DNA of 64,000 bases, taken from positions 124,001 to 188,000 of the forward strand of contig NZ_CABVHY010000007.1 in assembly GCF_902497875.1 (NCBI RefSeq). Direction: 5' to 3'. The notes under the pieces are model-generated. The model was given only the letters and a program-made list of their open reading frames with translations. It was not told where the DNA came from and made no database searches. This DNA is from Pseudomonas fluorescens. GTDB taxonomy: Bacteria > Pseudomonadota > Gammaproteobacteria > Pseudomonadales > Pseudomonadaceae. Position 1 is the first letter of the stretch. Every line of letters starts with the position of its first letter. The position numbers were made by a program, and so were the translations under genes. Below are positions 20,070 to 29,036 of this stretch, in pieces.

Positions 20070-21923
20070 TCAATAGTGATACCACTTCACCTCAAGCATC
20101 ACTTCATTCTCCGGCGACGCCATATGGCTGAACTCGCGCTGCGCACTCAAACGCAGGCCGAGATTGCGCGACAACTCCCACTGCTGATTGAGGCTCAGGC
20201 TGCGACGCACTTCGCCGTTGGTGAAGTAATCGCCTTTGGCTTCAAGGCTGAGATTGCCCAGCGGGTTGCGCCATAGCAGTCCGGTGTTGAAGCCGGCCGC
20301 CGGGGCGATGAACCCGGCAAAGTCGGGATTGTGCTCGACGCGCGCGGTGCCAAGGGCAAAGCCGAGCATCTGCTCACTGAGTTGCCAGGTACCACCGGCA
20401 CCGCCATTGACATGGCTGACCAGGGTTTCATCGTCATGCTTGCCCGGCACGCGCTCCAGGCCGCCGGTGACTTGCCATGAAAGGGGCTTCAGCAGCTCGT
20501 TGCGCGGGGTCAGCGAGCGAATGGTCGCCAGGTCCAGTTGCTGTAACTGCCAGTTATTGCCTTCGTACTGGCGCAGTTTCATCTGCAGGATTTCGATTTG
20601 CGCCCCGAGGGGAAAGCTCTCGGCATTATCGTTGAGATCGTGATAAGCCATGCGCAGGCCATATTCGCCAAAAGCCTGGTCGCCCCGGGTGCCGATGCCG
20701 GCTTGCCAGGTGCGCGATTCGTGACCGTTCTCAGGCAGGCCCGGGCGCTCGATCGAAAGCTCCGGCGCCGGGTTCTGGTTGATCGCCCGCAACAACTCGA
20801 AGCTGCGTTGTGCGCGTTGTGGATCGCGCTCCTGGCCGTTGGCGCGGTAGCGTTCGAGACGGTAGGCCGCGTCGATGATCAGTGCCTGGCGGGCCCGTGG
20901 CAGGGCCTTGAAAGCTGGATCCTGCAATTGTTTCTGGTCGGCACTGACTTTCAGCACCCAATCCTGGTCCTCGCCGCTCAATGGCTCGGCGCGGCTCAGC
21001 AGTTCGCGTTCGCGGGATGGCCTGTAGTCGATCTTCTCCACCAGCCCGGCTTCTTTCACCGCTTTTACAGTGTCGGTGGGGATGGCGGTCAGCGGGAATT
21101 GTTCGGTCAGCTTCAGGCCCGGTCGCGCCACTTGCAGCAGTTCGAGCAGGCGGTAGGAACAGTTTTCATCAAAGAAGAAGTAGTCGAACCGTATCTGCTT
21201 GAGCTCCCAGACGTGCTCGACCATCCGCTCGGTCTCGGCCTGGGTCAGGTTCAGCCGGTATTCCCATAGGTCACGATTTTCCAGGCTGCGGTACTCAGAA
21301 AGCTTCTCCTGATAAGGCACCAGGGCGAACAGCCCGGGATAGCCGCCCATCAGACCTTTCCAGGCGTAGAGAATGCTGTTGTCCGAGCCTTCGATGTAAG
21401 CGCCGAAGTTGATCGCATAGCTGAGCAGGGCGGTATTGTTGCTTTGCACGTCGGCCTGGTCGATCCGCAGCAAGGTGTGGCCAAACATCGACGACGGACT
21501 GTTCAGGTAAGCCGCCGGGAAGATCATTACCGCGCTATGCGGTGCAACATCCTTGAACCACTGGGTGAACTCGGCGCACTGCACAACGGGCAGGTCGTTC
21601 AGCCCCAGCTGTGCTTTCAGCCAGCGAGTGCGGGCCGGATAGACGCATTGCGCGTGCTTCTCGCCAGCGCTGGCCGGAGCATACAGTGCGTGCACGGTCG
21701 CCTCCAGCTCATGGTCCGGACGCTGTGCCCCATCGGCCGCGAGGAAAAACTTCGGCTCGCTGACATGGCTGCGCCAGCCGCCGAGCTTGGCGGATTCATA
21801 GTGACCCAGGGAAATCCAGAAGGGGTCATTGGCCAGTTGCTGCAAACCTTGGTTGTCGATGTGAGGCGCGGCGCACAGCGGGGCGCAGACACAGAGCGCC
21901 AGAGAGGCAAGGCGTTTGAGCAT
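20070..21923 (-). CDS. DUF4105-family secreted/envelope protein
   Basis: This 617-residue protein starts at the ATG at 21923 (MLKRLASLALCVCAPLCAAP), a clear signal peptide; a 12-residue upstream extension is rejected. The central part carries the DUF4105 hallmarks: FPAAYLNSPSSMFGHTLLRID, followed by a hydrophobic Tyr-rich stretch and the conserved DENCSYRLLELL. The C-terminal third is rich in short alternating hydrophobic segments and ends in VMLEVKWYHY, an aromatic end like those of outer-membrane beta strands. The DUF4105 core looks like a papain-like (NlpC/P60-type) His/Cys fold, so a periplasmic hydrolase with a C-terminal barrel is plausible but unproven. It follows the DUF3015 gene by 93 bp on the same strand. 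Confidence 0.88.
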   Translation of the reverse strand: MLKRLASLALCVCAPLCAAPHIDNQGLQQLANDPFWISLGHYESAKLGGWRSHVSEPKFFLAADGAQRPDHELEATVHALYAPASAGEKHAQCVYPARTRWLKAQLGLNDLPVVQCAEFTQWFKDVAPHSAVMIFPAAYLNSPSSMFGHTLLRIDQADVQSNNTALLSYAINFGAYIEGSDNSILYAWKGLMGGYPGLFALVPYQEKLSEYRSLENRDLWEYRLNLTQAETERMVEHVWELKQIRFDYFFFDENCSYRLLELLQVARPGLKLTEQFPLTAIPTDTVKAVKEAGLVEKIDYRPSRERELLSRAEPLSGEDQDWVLKVSADQKQLQDPAFKALPRARQALIIDAAYRLERYRANGQERDPQRAQRSFELLRAINQNPAPELSIERPGLPENGHESRTWQAGIGTRGDQAFGEYGLRMAYHDLNDNAESFPLGAQIEILQMKLRQYEGNNWQLQQLDLATIRSLTPRNELLKPLSWQVTGGLERVPGKHDDETLVSHVNGGAGGTWQLSEQMLGFALGTARVEHNPDFAGFIAPAAGFNTGLLWRNPLGNLSLEAKGDYFTNGEVRRSLSLNQQWELSRNLGLRLSAQREFSHMASPENEVMLEVKWYHY

Positions 21924-22016
21924 GGTGGGCAACTTAGAATTCGAAAAAAAAAGACCCAAGGCGGGACAGGTCCAAAAAACAAATGCCGCCCCTCGAAAGG
22001 AGCGGGCGAGTGGAGC

Positions 22017-22505
22017 TTAAGCTTGGGTAGCGTATTTGGCCAGACGAGCGTCGCCTTTGAGCACGGCCAGGGTGTTGGTGTGCACATCATCCGCTGTTAC
22101 ATCGGCTTTGCTGAAGATTTGCTGGAAGTGTTGATGAGTGACTGCGGCGAAATGCGCGCGGTCTTCAGGGGCTACGCCCAGCACCACGGCGTAGGTCGTC
22201 AGGGCTTCGCCCTGCCCCTTGGCCATGTCTTCGGAGAGCTCGTTCATCATGCCATTCATGGCAATCCAGGACTTGCCACCGTAAGTCAGCGCAGAGTTGG
22301 TCGAGCAACCGTTAGTGCCGGAAGTCATACCAAAGGTAGCGTTACCGGAGGTGCCGTTGGTGGTGGAGGCGAGGAAATGAGCCGGGGTGCCACGCTGACC
22401 TTCGAACAGCATGTTGCCCCAACCGCAATCCGGGCCGCCTGGCGCTTGGGCCATTGCATGGATGGATACAGCGGTGAAAAGAGTACCGAGAAGAATCCGT
22501 TTCAT
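22017..22505 (-). CDS. DUF3015-family periplasmic protein
   Basis: This 162-residue protein has a cleavable signal peptide (LFTAVSIHAMAQA) and the DUF3015 pattern GPDCGWGNMLFEGQRGT...HFLASTTNGTSGNATFGMTSGTNGC, with two Cys likely to pair. It is probably exported to the periplasm. The gene is the first of a two-gene unit with the DUF4105 gene. The linkage suggests a shared envelope task, but no function is established. It is divergent from the Lon-like protease across 278 bp in which I assigned no site. Confidence 0.87.
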   Translation of the reverse strand: MKRILLGTLFTAVSIHAMAQAPGGPDCGWGNMLFEGQRGTPAHFLASTTNGTSGNATFGMTSGTNGCSTNSALTYGGKSWIAMNGMMNELSEDMAKGQGEALTTYAVVLGVAPEDRAHFAAVTHQHFQQIFSKADVTADDVHTNTLAVLKGDARLAKYATQA

Positions 22506-22783
22506 AGCGTTGTTCTCTTTAGGTGCATACCAATGGACAAGGGTTCGGGCGCCAAGCTGACGCCGTCGGGCCGGTTATTAGCCCAGCCGCGCAGTTTGGA
22601 GTTTAGGCACGATCCAAGGGTTCCGTTATTTTTTGCAAAAACATTCCTCGAAACAGCTTCTTTTTCCCGGGTCTGCGCGGGGTTTTTCCCTGGTCTATGC
22701 TTTCGCCTGCAGCGTGCCTTGCCAGCCGGGTGTACCCGGCGCCAGAATGCCGTCATCTGCCCCGCCTGATGTAAGGAAGCCCG

Positions 22784-25222
22784 ATGCCTGATCCTGTTGC
22801 TGCCAGCTTGCGTCTAGCGCCCGAAGCGCTGACCCGTCCGTTTTCCGCTGAACAGTTCAGCTTCTCTACCACCAATGATCTGGAGCCTTTTCGCGGTGTG
22901 CTTGGCCAGGAACGAGCGGTCGAAGCCTTGCAGTTCGGCGTGGCCATGCCACGCCCCGGTTACAATGTATTTGTCATGGGCGAGCCCGGCACCGGCCGGT
23001 TTTCTTTCGTCAAACGTTACCTCAAGGCCGAAGGCAAACGCCTGCAAACCCCGGCGGACTGGGTCTACGTCAACAATTTCGATGAGCCGCGCGAACCGCG
23101 GGCGCTGGAGCTGCCTTCAGGAGCGGCGGGGGCATTCATTACCGATATCAATGGCTTGATCGACAACCTGCTGGCGACCTTTCCGGCGGTGTTCGAACAT
23201 CCCTCCTACCAGCAGAAAAAAAGTGCCATCGACCGCGCCTTCAACCAGCGCTACGACCGCGCGCTGGATGTGATCGAGCGTCTGGCGCTGGAAAAGGAAG
23301 TCGCCCTTTATCGCGACAGCACCAACATCGCCTTCACCCCGATGAGCGAAGGCAAGGCGCTGGACGAGGCCGAGTTTTCGCAACTACCGGAAGCCGATCG
23401 CGAGCGTTTTCACGTCGATATAGCCGAACTGGAAGAACGCCTCAACGAAGAGCTGGCAAGCCTGCCGCAGTGGAAGCGCGAATCCAGCAACCAGATGCGC
23501 CAGCTCAACGAAGAAACCATCACTCTGGCCTTGCAGCCGCTGCTGTCACCGCTGTCGGAGAAGTACGCGGAAAACGCCGGGGTGTGCGGTTATCTGCAAG
23601 CCATGCAGGTCTACCTGCTGAAAACCGTGGTCGAGCAACTGGTCGACGACAGCAAGCCCGACGCGGTGGCCCGCAAGCTGCTGGACGAGCAGTACTTGCC
23701 CAGTCTTGTGGTAGGGCACCATGCCAGCGGTGGCGCACCGGTGGTCTTCGAACCGCACCCGACCTATGACAACCTGTTCGGGCGTATCGAATACAGCACC
23801 GATCAGGGCGCCCTCTACACCACCTACCGACAACTGCGCCCGGGGGCTCTGCATCGGGCCAATGGCGGCTTCCTGATCCTTGAAGCCGAAAAAATGCTCA
23901 GCGAGCCCTTCGTCTGGGATGCGCTGAAGCGTGCATTGCAGTCGCGCAAACTGAAAATGGAGTCGCCGCTGGGTGAACTGGGGCGGCTGGCGACGGTAAC
24001 CCTGTCACCTCAGGTAATCCCGTTGCAGGTCAAGGTCATCATCATTGGCGCCCGGCAGTTGTACTACACGCTGCAAGACCTGGATCCGGACTTCCAGGAA
24101 ATGTTCCGGGTGCTGGTGGACTTCGACGAAGACATCCCGATGGTCGATGAAAGCCTCGAGCAGTTCGCTCAGCTGCTGAAAACCCGTACGTCGGAAGAAG
24201 GCATGGCGCCGCTGACCGCCGATGCGGTGGCGCGTCTGGCGACCTACAGTGCGCGGCTGGCCGAGCATCAGGGGCGATTGTCGGCGCGTATCGGCGATCT
24301 GTTCCAGCTGGTCAGCGAGGCGGATTTCATCCGCCATCTGGCCAACGACGAAATGACCGACGCCGGACATATCGAACGAGCGCTAAAAGCCAAGGCGACT
24401 CGCACCGGCCGGGTCTCTGCGCGGATTCTCGACGACATGCTGGCGGGGATCATCCTGATCGACACCACGGGAGCGGCGGTGGGCAAGTGCAACGGGCTGA
24501 CCGTGCTGGAAGTCGGTGACTCGGCGTTCGGTGTCCCGGCACGGATCTCCGCCACCGTCTATCCGGGCGGTAGCGGCATTGTCGATATCGAGCGGGAGGT
24601 CAACCTCGGGCAGCCGATCCATTCCAAGGGAGTGATGATCCTTACCGGGTACCTGGGCAGTCGTTATGCCCAGGAATTCCCGTTGGCGATCTCCGCAAGT
24701 ATCGCCCTGGAGCAGTCCTACGGTTATGTCGATGGTGACAGCGCCTCTCTGGGCGAAGCCTGCACCTTGATCTCGGCACTGTCGAAAACCCCGCTCAAGC
24801 AGTGCTTTGCGATCACCGGGTCGATCAATCAGTTCGGCGAGGTCCAGGCGGTCGGTGGGGTCAACGAGAAGATCGAAGGTTTCTTCCGTCTCTGCGAAGC
24901 CCGCGGTTTGACCGGCGAGCAGGGCGCGATCATCCCGCAGGCCAACGTCGCGACCTTGATGCTCGATGAGCGCGTGCTGTCGGCGGTGCGCGCCGGGCAG
25001 TTCCATGTCTACGCGGTGCGCCAGGCTGATGAAGCGCTGAGCCTGCTGGTCGGTGAACCTGCCGGCGAGCCGGATGCGGAGGGCCAGTTCCCTGAGGGCA
25101 GTGTCAACGCACGGGTGGTGGAACGCCTGCGAGTGATCGCAGAAATGATCAGCGAGGACGATCTCAAGGAGGCGGAAAAAGAGGCGGCTCAAGAGGCGTT
25201 GGCAGAGACCAAACCGCTTTAA
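22784..25222 (+). CDS. Lon-like ATP-dependent protease (AsrA/LonB-like family)
   Basis: This 812-residue protein has an N-terminal AAA-type region and a C-terminal Lon protease domain. The nucleotide loop reads GEPGTGRFS, with Arg in place of the usual Walker A Lys. The protease domain has the Ser of the Ser-Lys dyad in GDSASLGEACTL and the downstream Lys in VGGVNEKIEGFF. It resembles P. aeruginosa PA0779 (AsrA), a protease linked to the aminoglycoside-induced heat-shock response. It is not the main Lon. The start at 22784 follows GATGTAAGGAAGCCCG and gives the expected N-terminus. Regulation here cannot be read from the sequence. Confidence 0.88.
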   Translation: MPDPVAASLRLAPEALTRPFSAEQFSFSTTNDLEPFRGVLGQERAVEALQFGVAMPRPGYNVFVMGEPGTGRFSFVKRYLKAEGKRLQTPADWVYVNNFDEPREPRALELPSGAAGAFITDINGLIDNLLATFPAVFEHPSYQQKKSAIDRAFNQRYDRALDVIERLALEKEVALYRDSTNIAFTPMSEGKALDEAEFSQLPEADRERFHVDIAELEERLNEELASLPQWKRESSNQMRQLNEETITLALQPLLSPLSEKYAENAGVCGYLQAMQVYLLKTVVEQLVDDSKPDAVARKLLDEQYLPSLVVGHHASGGAPVVFEPHPTYDNLFGRIEYSTDQGALYTTYRQLRPGALHRANGGFLILEAEKMLSEPFVWDALKRALQSRKLKMESPLGELGRLATVTLSPQVIPLQVKVIIIGARQLYYTLQDLDPDFQEMFRVLVDFDEDIPMVDESLEQFAQLLKTRTSEEGMAPLTADAVARLATYSARLAEHQGRLSARIGDLFQLVSEADFIRHLANDEMTDAGHIERALKAKATRTGRVSARILDDMLAGIILIDTTGAAVGKCNGLTVLEVGDSAFGVPARISATVYPGGSGIVDIEREVNLGQPIHSKGVMILTGYLGSRYAQEFPLAISASIALEQSYGYVDGDSASLGEACTLISALSKTPLKQCFAITGSINQFGEVQAVGGVNEKIEGFFRLCEARGLTGEQGAIIPQANVATLMLDERVLSAVRAGQFHVYAVRQADEALSLLVGEPAGEPDAEGQFPEGSVNARVVERLRVIAEMISEDDLKEAEKEAAQEALAETKPL

Positions 25223-25230
25223 GACAAAGG

Positions 25231-25327
25231 CAAAGATCGCAGCCTGCGGCAGCTCCTACACGATCGCGTACACCCACGAAATAGCCGGTGAATGCGCATC
25301 CGGAGCTGCCGCAGGCTGCGATCTTTG
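25231..25327. repeat. REP doublet (REPIN), type A
   Basis: Inverted units AAGATCGCAGCCTGCGGCAG and GGAGCTGCCGCAGGCTGCGA with a ~40-bp spacer. They fill the first half of the gap after the Lon-like gene; the second half (25330-25514) must hold the promoter of the next small gene. Confidence 0.85.
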
Positions 25328-25514
25328 GGGGCCGCCCCCCGCCACAAAGATGGCGTCAATGTTCACAAAGTGACCATTTGGCGCCGCTGGTCTTTGCAGG
25401 CCTTGCAGTCCGGACTTTTCCTCTATTCTCAGGGCAAGGATATCGACAGTAATCACTGGATCGAGCCAGCCTTTGAGTCAAGGCTGAATACCGGATCTAC
25501 CGAGGGTCGCCGCC

Positions 25515-25835
25515 ATGTCGCGCAACCTCTGCCTTACACGCCAATGCCTGGGCCTGGTCACCCGTATTGAATGCAGCATTCGTCCGCTTGCAGGAGATAC
25601 CGGGATGTGGACCTTACTCTTCGCCGCCGGAATGGCCGGTGAACAACCTTCCGCGATCAAGGCTCAAGGCCCGTTCCATGGACCTTTCGTGGCCGAATCA
25701 ATCCTTGAAACCATCGTTGAAAGCCTGACCTTGCATGGCTACGAGCTGGCCGACGATCCGCAAATCTGGTGCCTGCATCTACAGGCCCAGTTGCGCGAAA
25801 TCAACGGAGGGCGTTCTCGCCCCAGCGATTTTTAG
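25515..25835 (+). CDS. Small conserved-looking protein of unknown function
   Basis: Two starts are possible. ATG 25515 (106 residues) has GAGGG 8 bp upstream. ATG 25605 (76 residues, MWTLLFAAGMAGEQPS) has a better CAGGAGA 7 bp upstream. Both are in frame. The body GPFHGPFVAESILETIVESLTLHGYELADDPQIWCLHLQAQLREI looks like a compact helical fold with clear amphipathic periodicity. No signal peptide or known motif is seen. It lies between the Lon-like protease and the convergent 609-residue lipoprotein gene, with only 22 bp to the latter. I recognise no family. Confidence 0.65.
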   Translation: MSRNLCLTRQCLGLVTRIECSIRPLAGDTGMWTLLFAAGMAGEQPSAIKAQGPFHGPFVAESILETIVESLTLHGYELADDPQIWCLHLQAQLREINGGRSRPSDF

Positions 25836-25857
25836 TGACAACCCAGGCACTGAACCG

Positions 25858-27687
25858 TTACTCGACAGGGTTTTCTGTGTGTGCCCTGTCGAGTTTGACT
25901 TCGAAGCCATATTCGACCGTGTTCAGGTCGGTGCGCTGGTAGGTTTCCAGCTGGCTCGGCTGGCCGTAGAAATAATGCACATCCAGCAGCGCCGGCTCGT
26001 CCGGGGTTGCGCTGTGGCTGACCACAAGGATCTCCTTCAAATAACTGCCGCTGTCGTCCTTGGCGTAAAAGCGCCAGTCCTGCGCCGGAAACAGCTTCTG
26101 GTCGACCACCAGGGCATTGCCCTTGAACGCCAGGCCCTTGGGCAGTTGGTTCGCGGCGAGGGCGTTTTTTTCAATTTTGGCGAGAAACAACGGCATCGAG
26201 CCTATGGCATAGGCCGGCGTTTCCGGAAACAAATTCAGGTCGTAAGTGATAGTGGAACGTAGCGGATCGACGTCATAGGCTTCGACTGGCAGCTCGATGG
26301 GGTCGCCGCGTTTATCGTCGTCACCCTGGGTGAAAAAAGTTACCGGAGAGTCGCCGGCACTGAACGACGAACCCAGCAGTTCATCATTGAAGGTTTTCGG
26401 GTGATCGAACTCGATGCGCGCGGCGCTGGACTCTTCGATCGACTGGCTGATGGTGATGCGCTTTTTCAGGGTTGCCTCATCGAGCGTGGCATCCTTGAGC
26501 CAGGTCAGCGCCTGGTCGTCATACACCACCACCGGCAATGACAGGCTCTGGATGGTCTTCCCGGTGGTATTGCGATCGAACTGTCGCACCGGCAGTTTCA
26601 GGTCTTTGCGCGTCAGTGTGGCGCCCGAGAAGTCGAGTACGCTGACTTCCAGTGCGTCGATGGTGCCGTTGAAATAGACCTTGGTGTAATGACGGGCCTG
26701 CTGACGTTCGAAGGCGTGTTGCTGGTCCTTGAGCTGGTTCTCGAAGGTCTCGCTCCAGGCCTGCTGTTTCTGCATCTCGGCCAGTTGTTTTTCATAGAAG
26801 GCGATTTGGTCGGCGTTCTCGTTGATCGAGCCCGAACGCGAAAGAAACTGCCCGGTAGAGTCCCTCGCCTGAACCATCAACGGATTGAGCGCAGCTGCGC
26901 CGACGTCGGCCGTCAGGGCTGCGCTGTTGCTCATTTCGATTTGCGCGCAGTTCTCGTCCAGGGCCAGCAGGGTGACACTGATGTTTTCATCCGTATGTGT
27001 TTTACCCACGTCCTGCCTGGTCAGGTCGAAGGTGAGTACTTTGCGTGGGGCAATGACTTCCAGCTGACCTTGCAACATCACCGGTTGAGGCTGGTGCTTG
27101 TTGTCGACTTCCAGCCCCTCGACGTAGGGGTAGGTCACCGTCAGGTCATCGGGGCTGGTCAGGTTGGAGCTTGAAGGGCTCAACTGAATACCGGGGTCGG
27201 TTTCCGACCATTCGGATTGAAACGCGATGACCTGCTTGTCGCTCAACGTCACGGATTGCCATTGCAGGTCGAGAGGGAACGGAAACCCGGCCGGCATGTT
27301 GAAGTTGAACGGGAACACCGGCTGCAGGTCGATCAGGTAGTCGGAACTGGATGATCTTCGCAACACAAACAAGCCATTGACGTAGGTGTCGACCAAGGCT
27401 TGCGGGCTTGGATAGTGCTTGAGCAGGGCCATGGCATCTTCGCCATACTCGGTTTCGATCGGTTTGCTCTGAAGTTTGAGCCGGGCCCGTTCGAGCAACA
27501 ACAGGGAGCCGCCGAGATCGGCCACGGCCTCCTTGAGCTGCGGATCCTGGATCAAATCCGGTGACTTTTCGAACTGCGCGGTCTTCTCTTCGAGGCTGAC
27601 CTGCTGCTTCTCATCGCTGGGTGAGCAGCCACTGACCAGCAGCGCGATGCACAGACCGGCACTGGTTGAAAGCAATCGCAAATCCAT
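25858..27687 (-). CDS. Large predicted lipoprotein of unknown function
   Basis: This 609-residue protein has a signal sequence with a lipobox (ALLVSGCSPSDEKQ), predicting lipid anchoring in the envelope. A helical region with coiled-coil character lies near residues 285-335 (ENADQIAFYEKQLAEMQKQQAW...). The remainder is rich in beta-like segments with repeated Val/Leu-Thr patterns and mentions of DYLIDLQPVFPFNFNMPAGFPFPL. No enzyme motif is visible and I cannot name a family. It is a single-gene unit, convergent with the small gene at 25515 and divergent from the yqhA-like gene. Confidence 0.8.
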   Translation of the reverse strand: MDLRLLSTSAGLCIALLVSGCSPSDEKQQVSLEEKTAQFEKSPDLIQDPQLKEAVADLGGSLLLLERARLKLQSKPIETEYGEDAMALLKHYPSPQALVDTYVNGLFVLRRSSSSDYLIDLQPVFPFNFNMPAGFPFPLDLQWQSVTLSDKQVIAFQSEWSETDPGIQLSPSSSNLTSPDDLTVTYPYVEGLEVDNKHQPQPVMLQGQLEVIAPRKVLTFDLTRQDVGKTHTDENISVTLLALDENCAQIEMSNSAALTADVGAAALNPLMVQARDSTGQFLSRSGSINENADQIAFYEKQLAEMQKQQAWSETFENQLKDQQHAFERQQARHYTKVYFNGTIDALEVSVLDFSGATLTRKDLKLPVRQFDRNTTGKTIQSLSLPVVVYDDQALTWLKDATLDEATLKKRITISQSIEESSAARIEFDHPKTFNDELLGSSFSAGDSPVTFFTQGDDDKRGDPIELPVEAYDVDPLRSTITYDLNLFPETPAYAIGSMPLFLAKIEKNALAANQLPKGLAFKGNALVVDQKLFPAQDWRFYAKDDSGSYLKEILVVSHSATPDEPALLDVHYFYGQPSQLETYQRTDLNTVEYGFEVKLDRAHTENPVE

Positions 27688-27845
27688 TTTTCAAACTTCC
27701 TGTCCGACGTCAGTGAGCAACGTGATTGACTGCGACACTAGCAGAAAACCGCCAGGCAGAGCTGCAGGCCATGGATTTTCCAGCGGTTTATGGGTTTTTG
27801 CCCGGCTGTTATACTCGCCGCCATTTCCAGACCTTGTGAGATTCA

Positions 27846-28334
27846 ATGGAACGTTTTATCGAAAATGCAATGTACGCCTCGCGCTGGCTGCTGGCGCCGA
27901 TCTACTTCGGTCTGTCCCTGGGTTTGCTGGCGCTGGCGCTGAAGTTCTTCCAGGAAGTCTTTCACGTTATCCCTAACGTATTCTCGATGGTCGAGTCGGA
28001 GTTGATTCTGGTGCTGTTGTCGTTGATTGACATGGCGCTGGTCGGCGGTCTGCTGGTGATGGTGATGATCTCCGGTTACGAGAACTTCGTTTCCCAGCTC
28101 GACATCGATGAGAACAAGGAAAAGCTCAACTGGCTGGGCACGATGGACTCCTCTTCATTGAAAATGAAGGTGGCTGCCTCGATCGTGGCGATTTCGTCCA
28201 TCCACCTGCTTCGCGTATTCATGGACGCGAAGAATATCGATCCCGAGCACTTGAAGTGGTTCGTGATCATTCACATGACCTTCGTAATCTCGGCCTTTGC
28301 CATGGGTTACCTGGACAAGCTGACCAAGCACTGA
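27846..28334 (+). CDS. yqhA: YqhA/TIGR00645-family inner-membrane protein
   Basis: This 162-residue membrane protein has the family start [25 protein letters not shown] and four hydrophobic segments (near 15-35, 50-75, 105-125 and 137-155). The conserved loop [23 protein letters not shown] lies between segments two and three. It belongs to the UPF0114 family, whose function is unknown. It is a single gene, followed by a repeat-rich gap. Confidence 0.88.
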   Translation: MERFIENAMYASRWLLAPIYFGLSLGLLALALKFFQEVFHVIPNVFSMVESELILVLLSLIDMALVGGLLVMVMISGYENFVSQLDIDENKEKLNWLGTMDSSSLKMKVAASIVAISSIHLLRVFMDAKNIDPEHLKWFVIIHMTFVISAFAMGYLDKLTKH

Positions 28335-28335
28335 C

Positions 28336-28500
28336 ATGTGGCGAGGAGCTTGCTCCCGCTGGGCCGCGAAGCGGCCCTAAAACCTGCAACCGCGCTTTGT
28401 CAGGTAGAACCCATCAGCCGGTTTACGACTGCTGCACCCGGGCGCGGATCGGCCGGCGCGAGCAAGCTCGCTCGCCACAACAGGCTCGCTCGCCACAGGG
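28336..28500. repeat. Cluster of diverged REP-like palindromes
   Basis: A unit TGTGGCGAGGAGCTTGCTCC followed by the stem GGGCCGC-gaa-GCGGCCC lies at 28336-28380. Inverted GAGCAAGCTCGCTCGCCACA-type units, partly tandem, lie at 28457-28500. This third REP type (core GGCGAG...) occurs only here in the window. No gene is visible between 28334 and 28603. Confidence 0.7.
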
Positions 28501-28602
28501 TCGTGGTGAAACGGACGGGCGGCGGCGTTTCTGGCTTGTACTTTTACACGGCGAGGCATATGCCTGTAACTGTCTTGGGCTTGAATTGCGCGAGGTGCGC
28601 TC

Positions 28603-28905
28603 ATGAATCTGCAAGAGTTGAATGCCTATGCCGTTGCCGGGAAGGTCGACGAGATCAACCTGATCTCTCTCGAAGGCGGTATCTACCTGATTGAGGCGCG
28701 GATGCACGGCGCGGCCTTTCCATTGAGCGACACCCATGGCCAGATGATGCATGTGCGCTCGGTGGAGCATGCCCGAGAAGTGCTGCATGCTTTTCCGAAG
28801 CTGCCATTCAATCTGATTCACACCTCGGTTCATGATGAAATGTGCGGGATGTCGTCCAGCACCGAGGAAACCTTGCGGGTGCCAATCGCTTCCGGTACTT
28901 CCTGA
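28603..28905 (+). CDS. Small DUF6482-type protein
   Basis: This 100-residue soluble protein starts MNLQELNAYAVAGKVDEINLISLEGGIYLIEARM and ends near CGMSSSTEETLRVP. It resembles proteins annotated as DUF6482 in Pseudomonas; that name is from memory and only moderately sure. Histidines (HGQMMHVRSVEHAREVLHAF, HTSVHDEMC) are frequent. No signal peptide is present. It is monocistronic, followed by a GC-rich hairpin near 28906-28938 without a T-run. Confidence 0.7.
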   Translation: MNLQELNAYAVAGKVDEINLISLEGGIYLIEARMHGAAFPLSDTHGQMMHVRSVEHAREVLHAFPKLPFNLIHTSVHDEMCGMSSSTEETLRVPIASGTS

Positions 28906-29036
28906 TCGGGCGCACGGGTGCTCATCACCCGCCCGACTTGTGTGCTAGTCTGCTCGCCCTTTTGGTTCCGGGCGCTCCGGAATGAGCTGTGCACGCACGG
29001 CAAGTTTCCGAGCCGTCCGCACAGCGGAGCAGTGTT

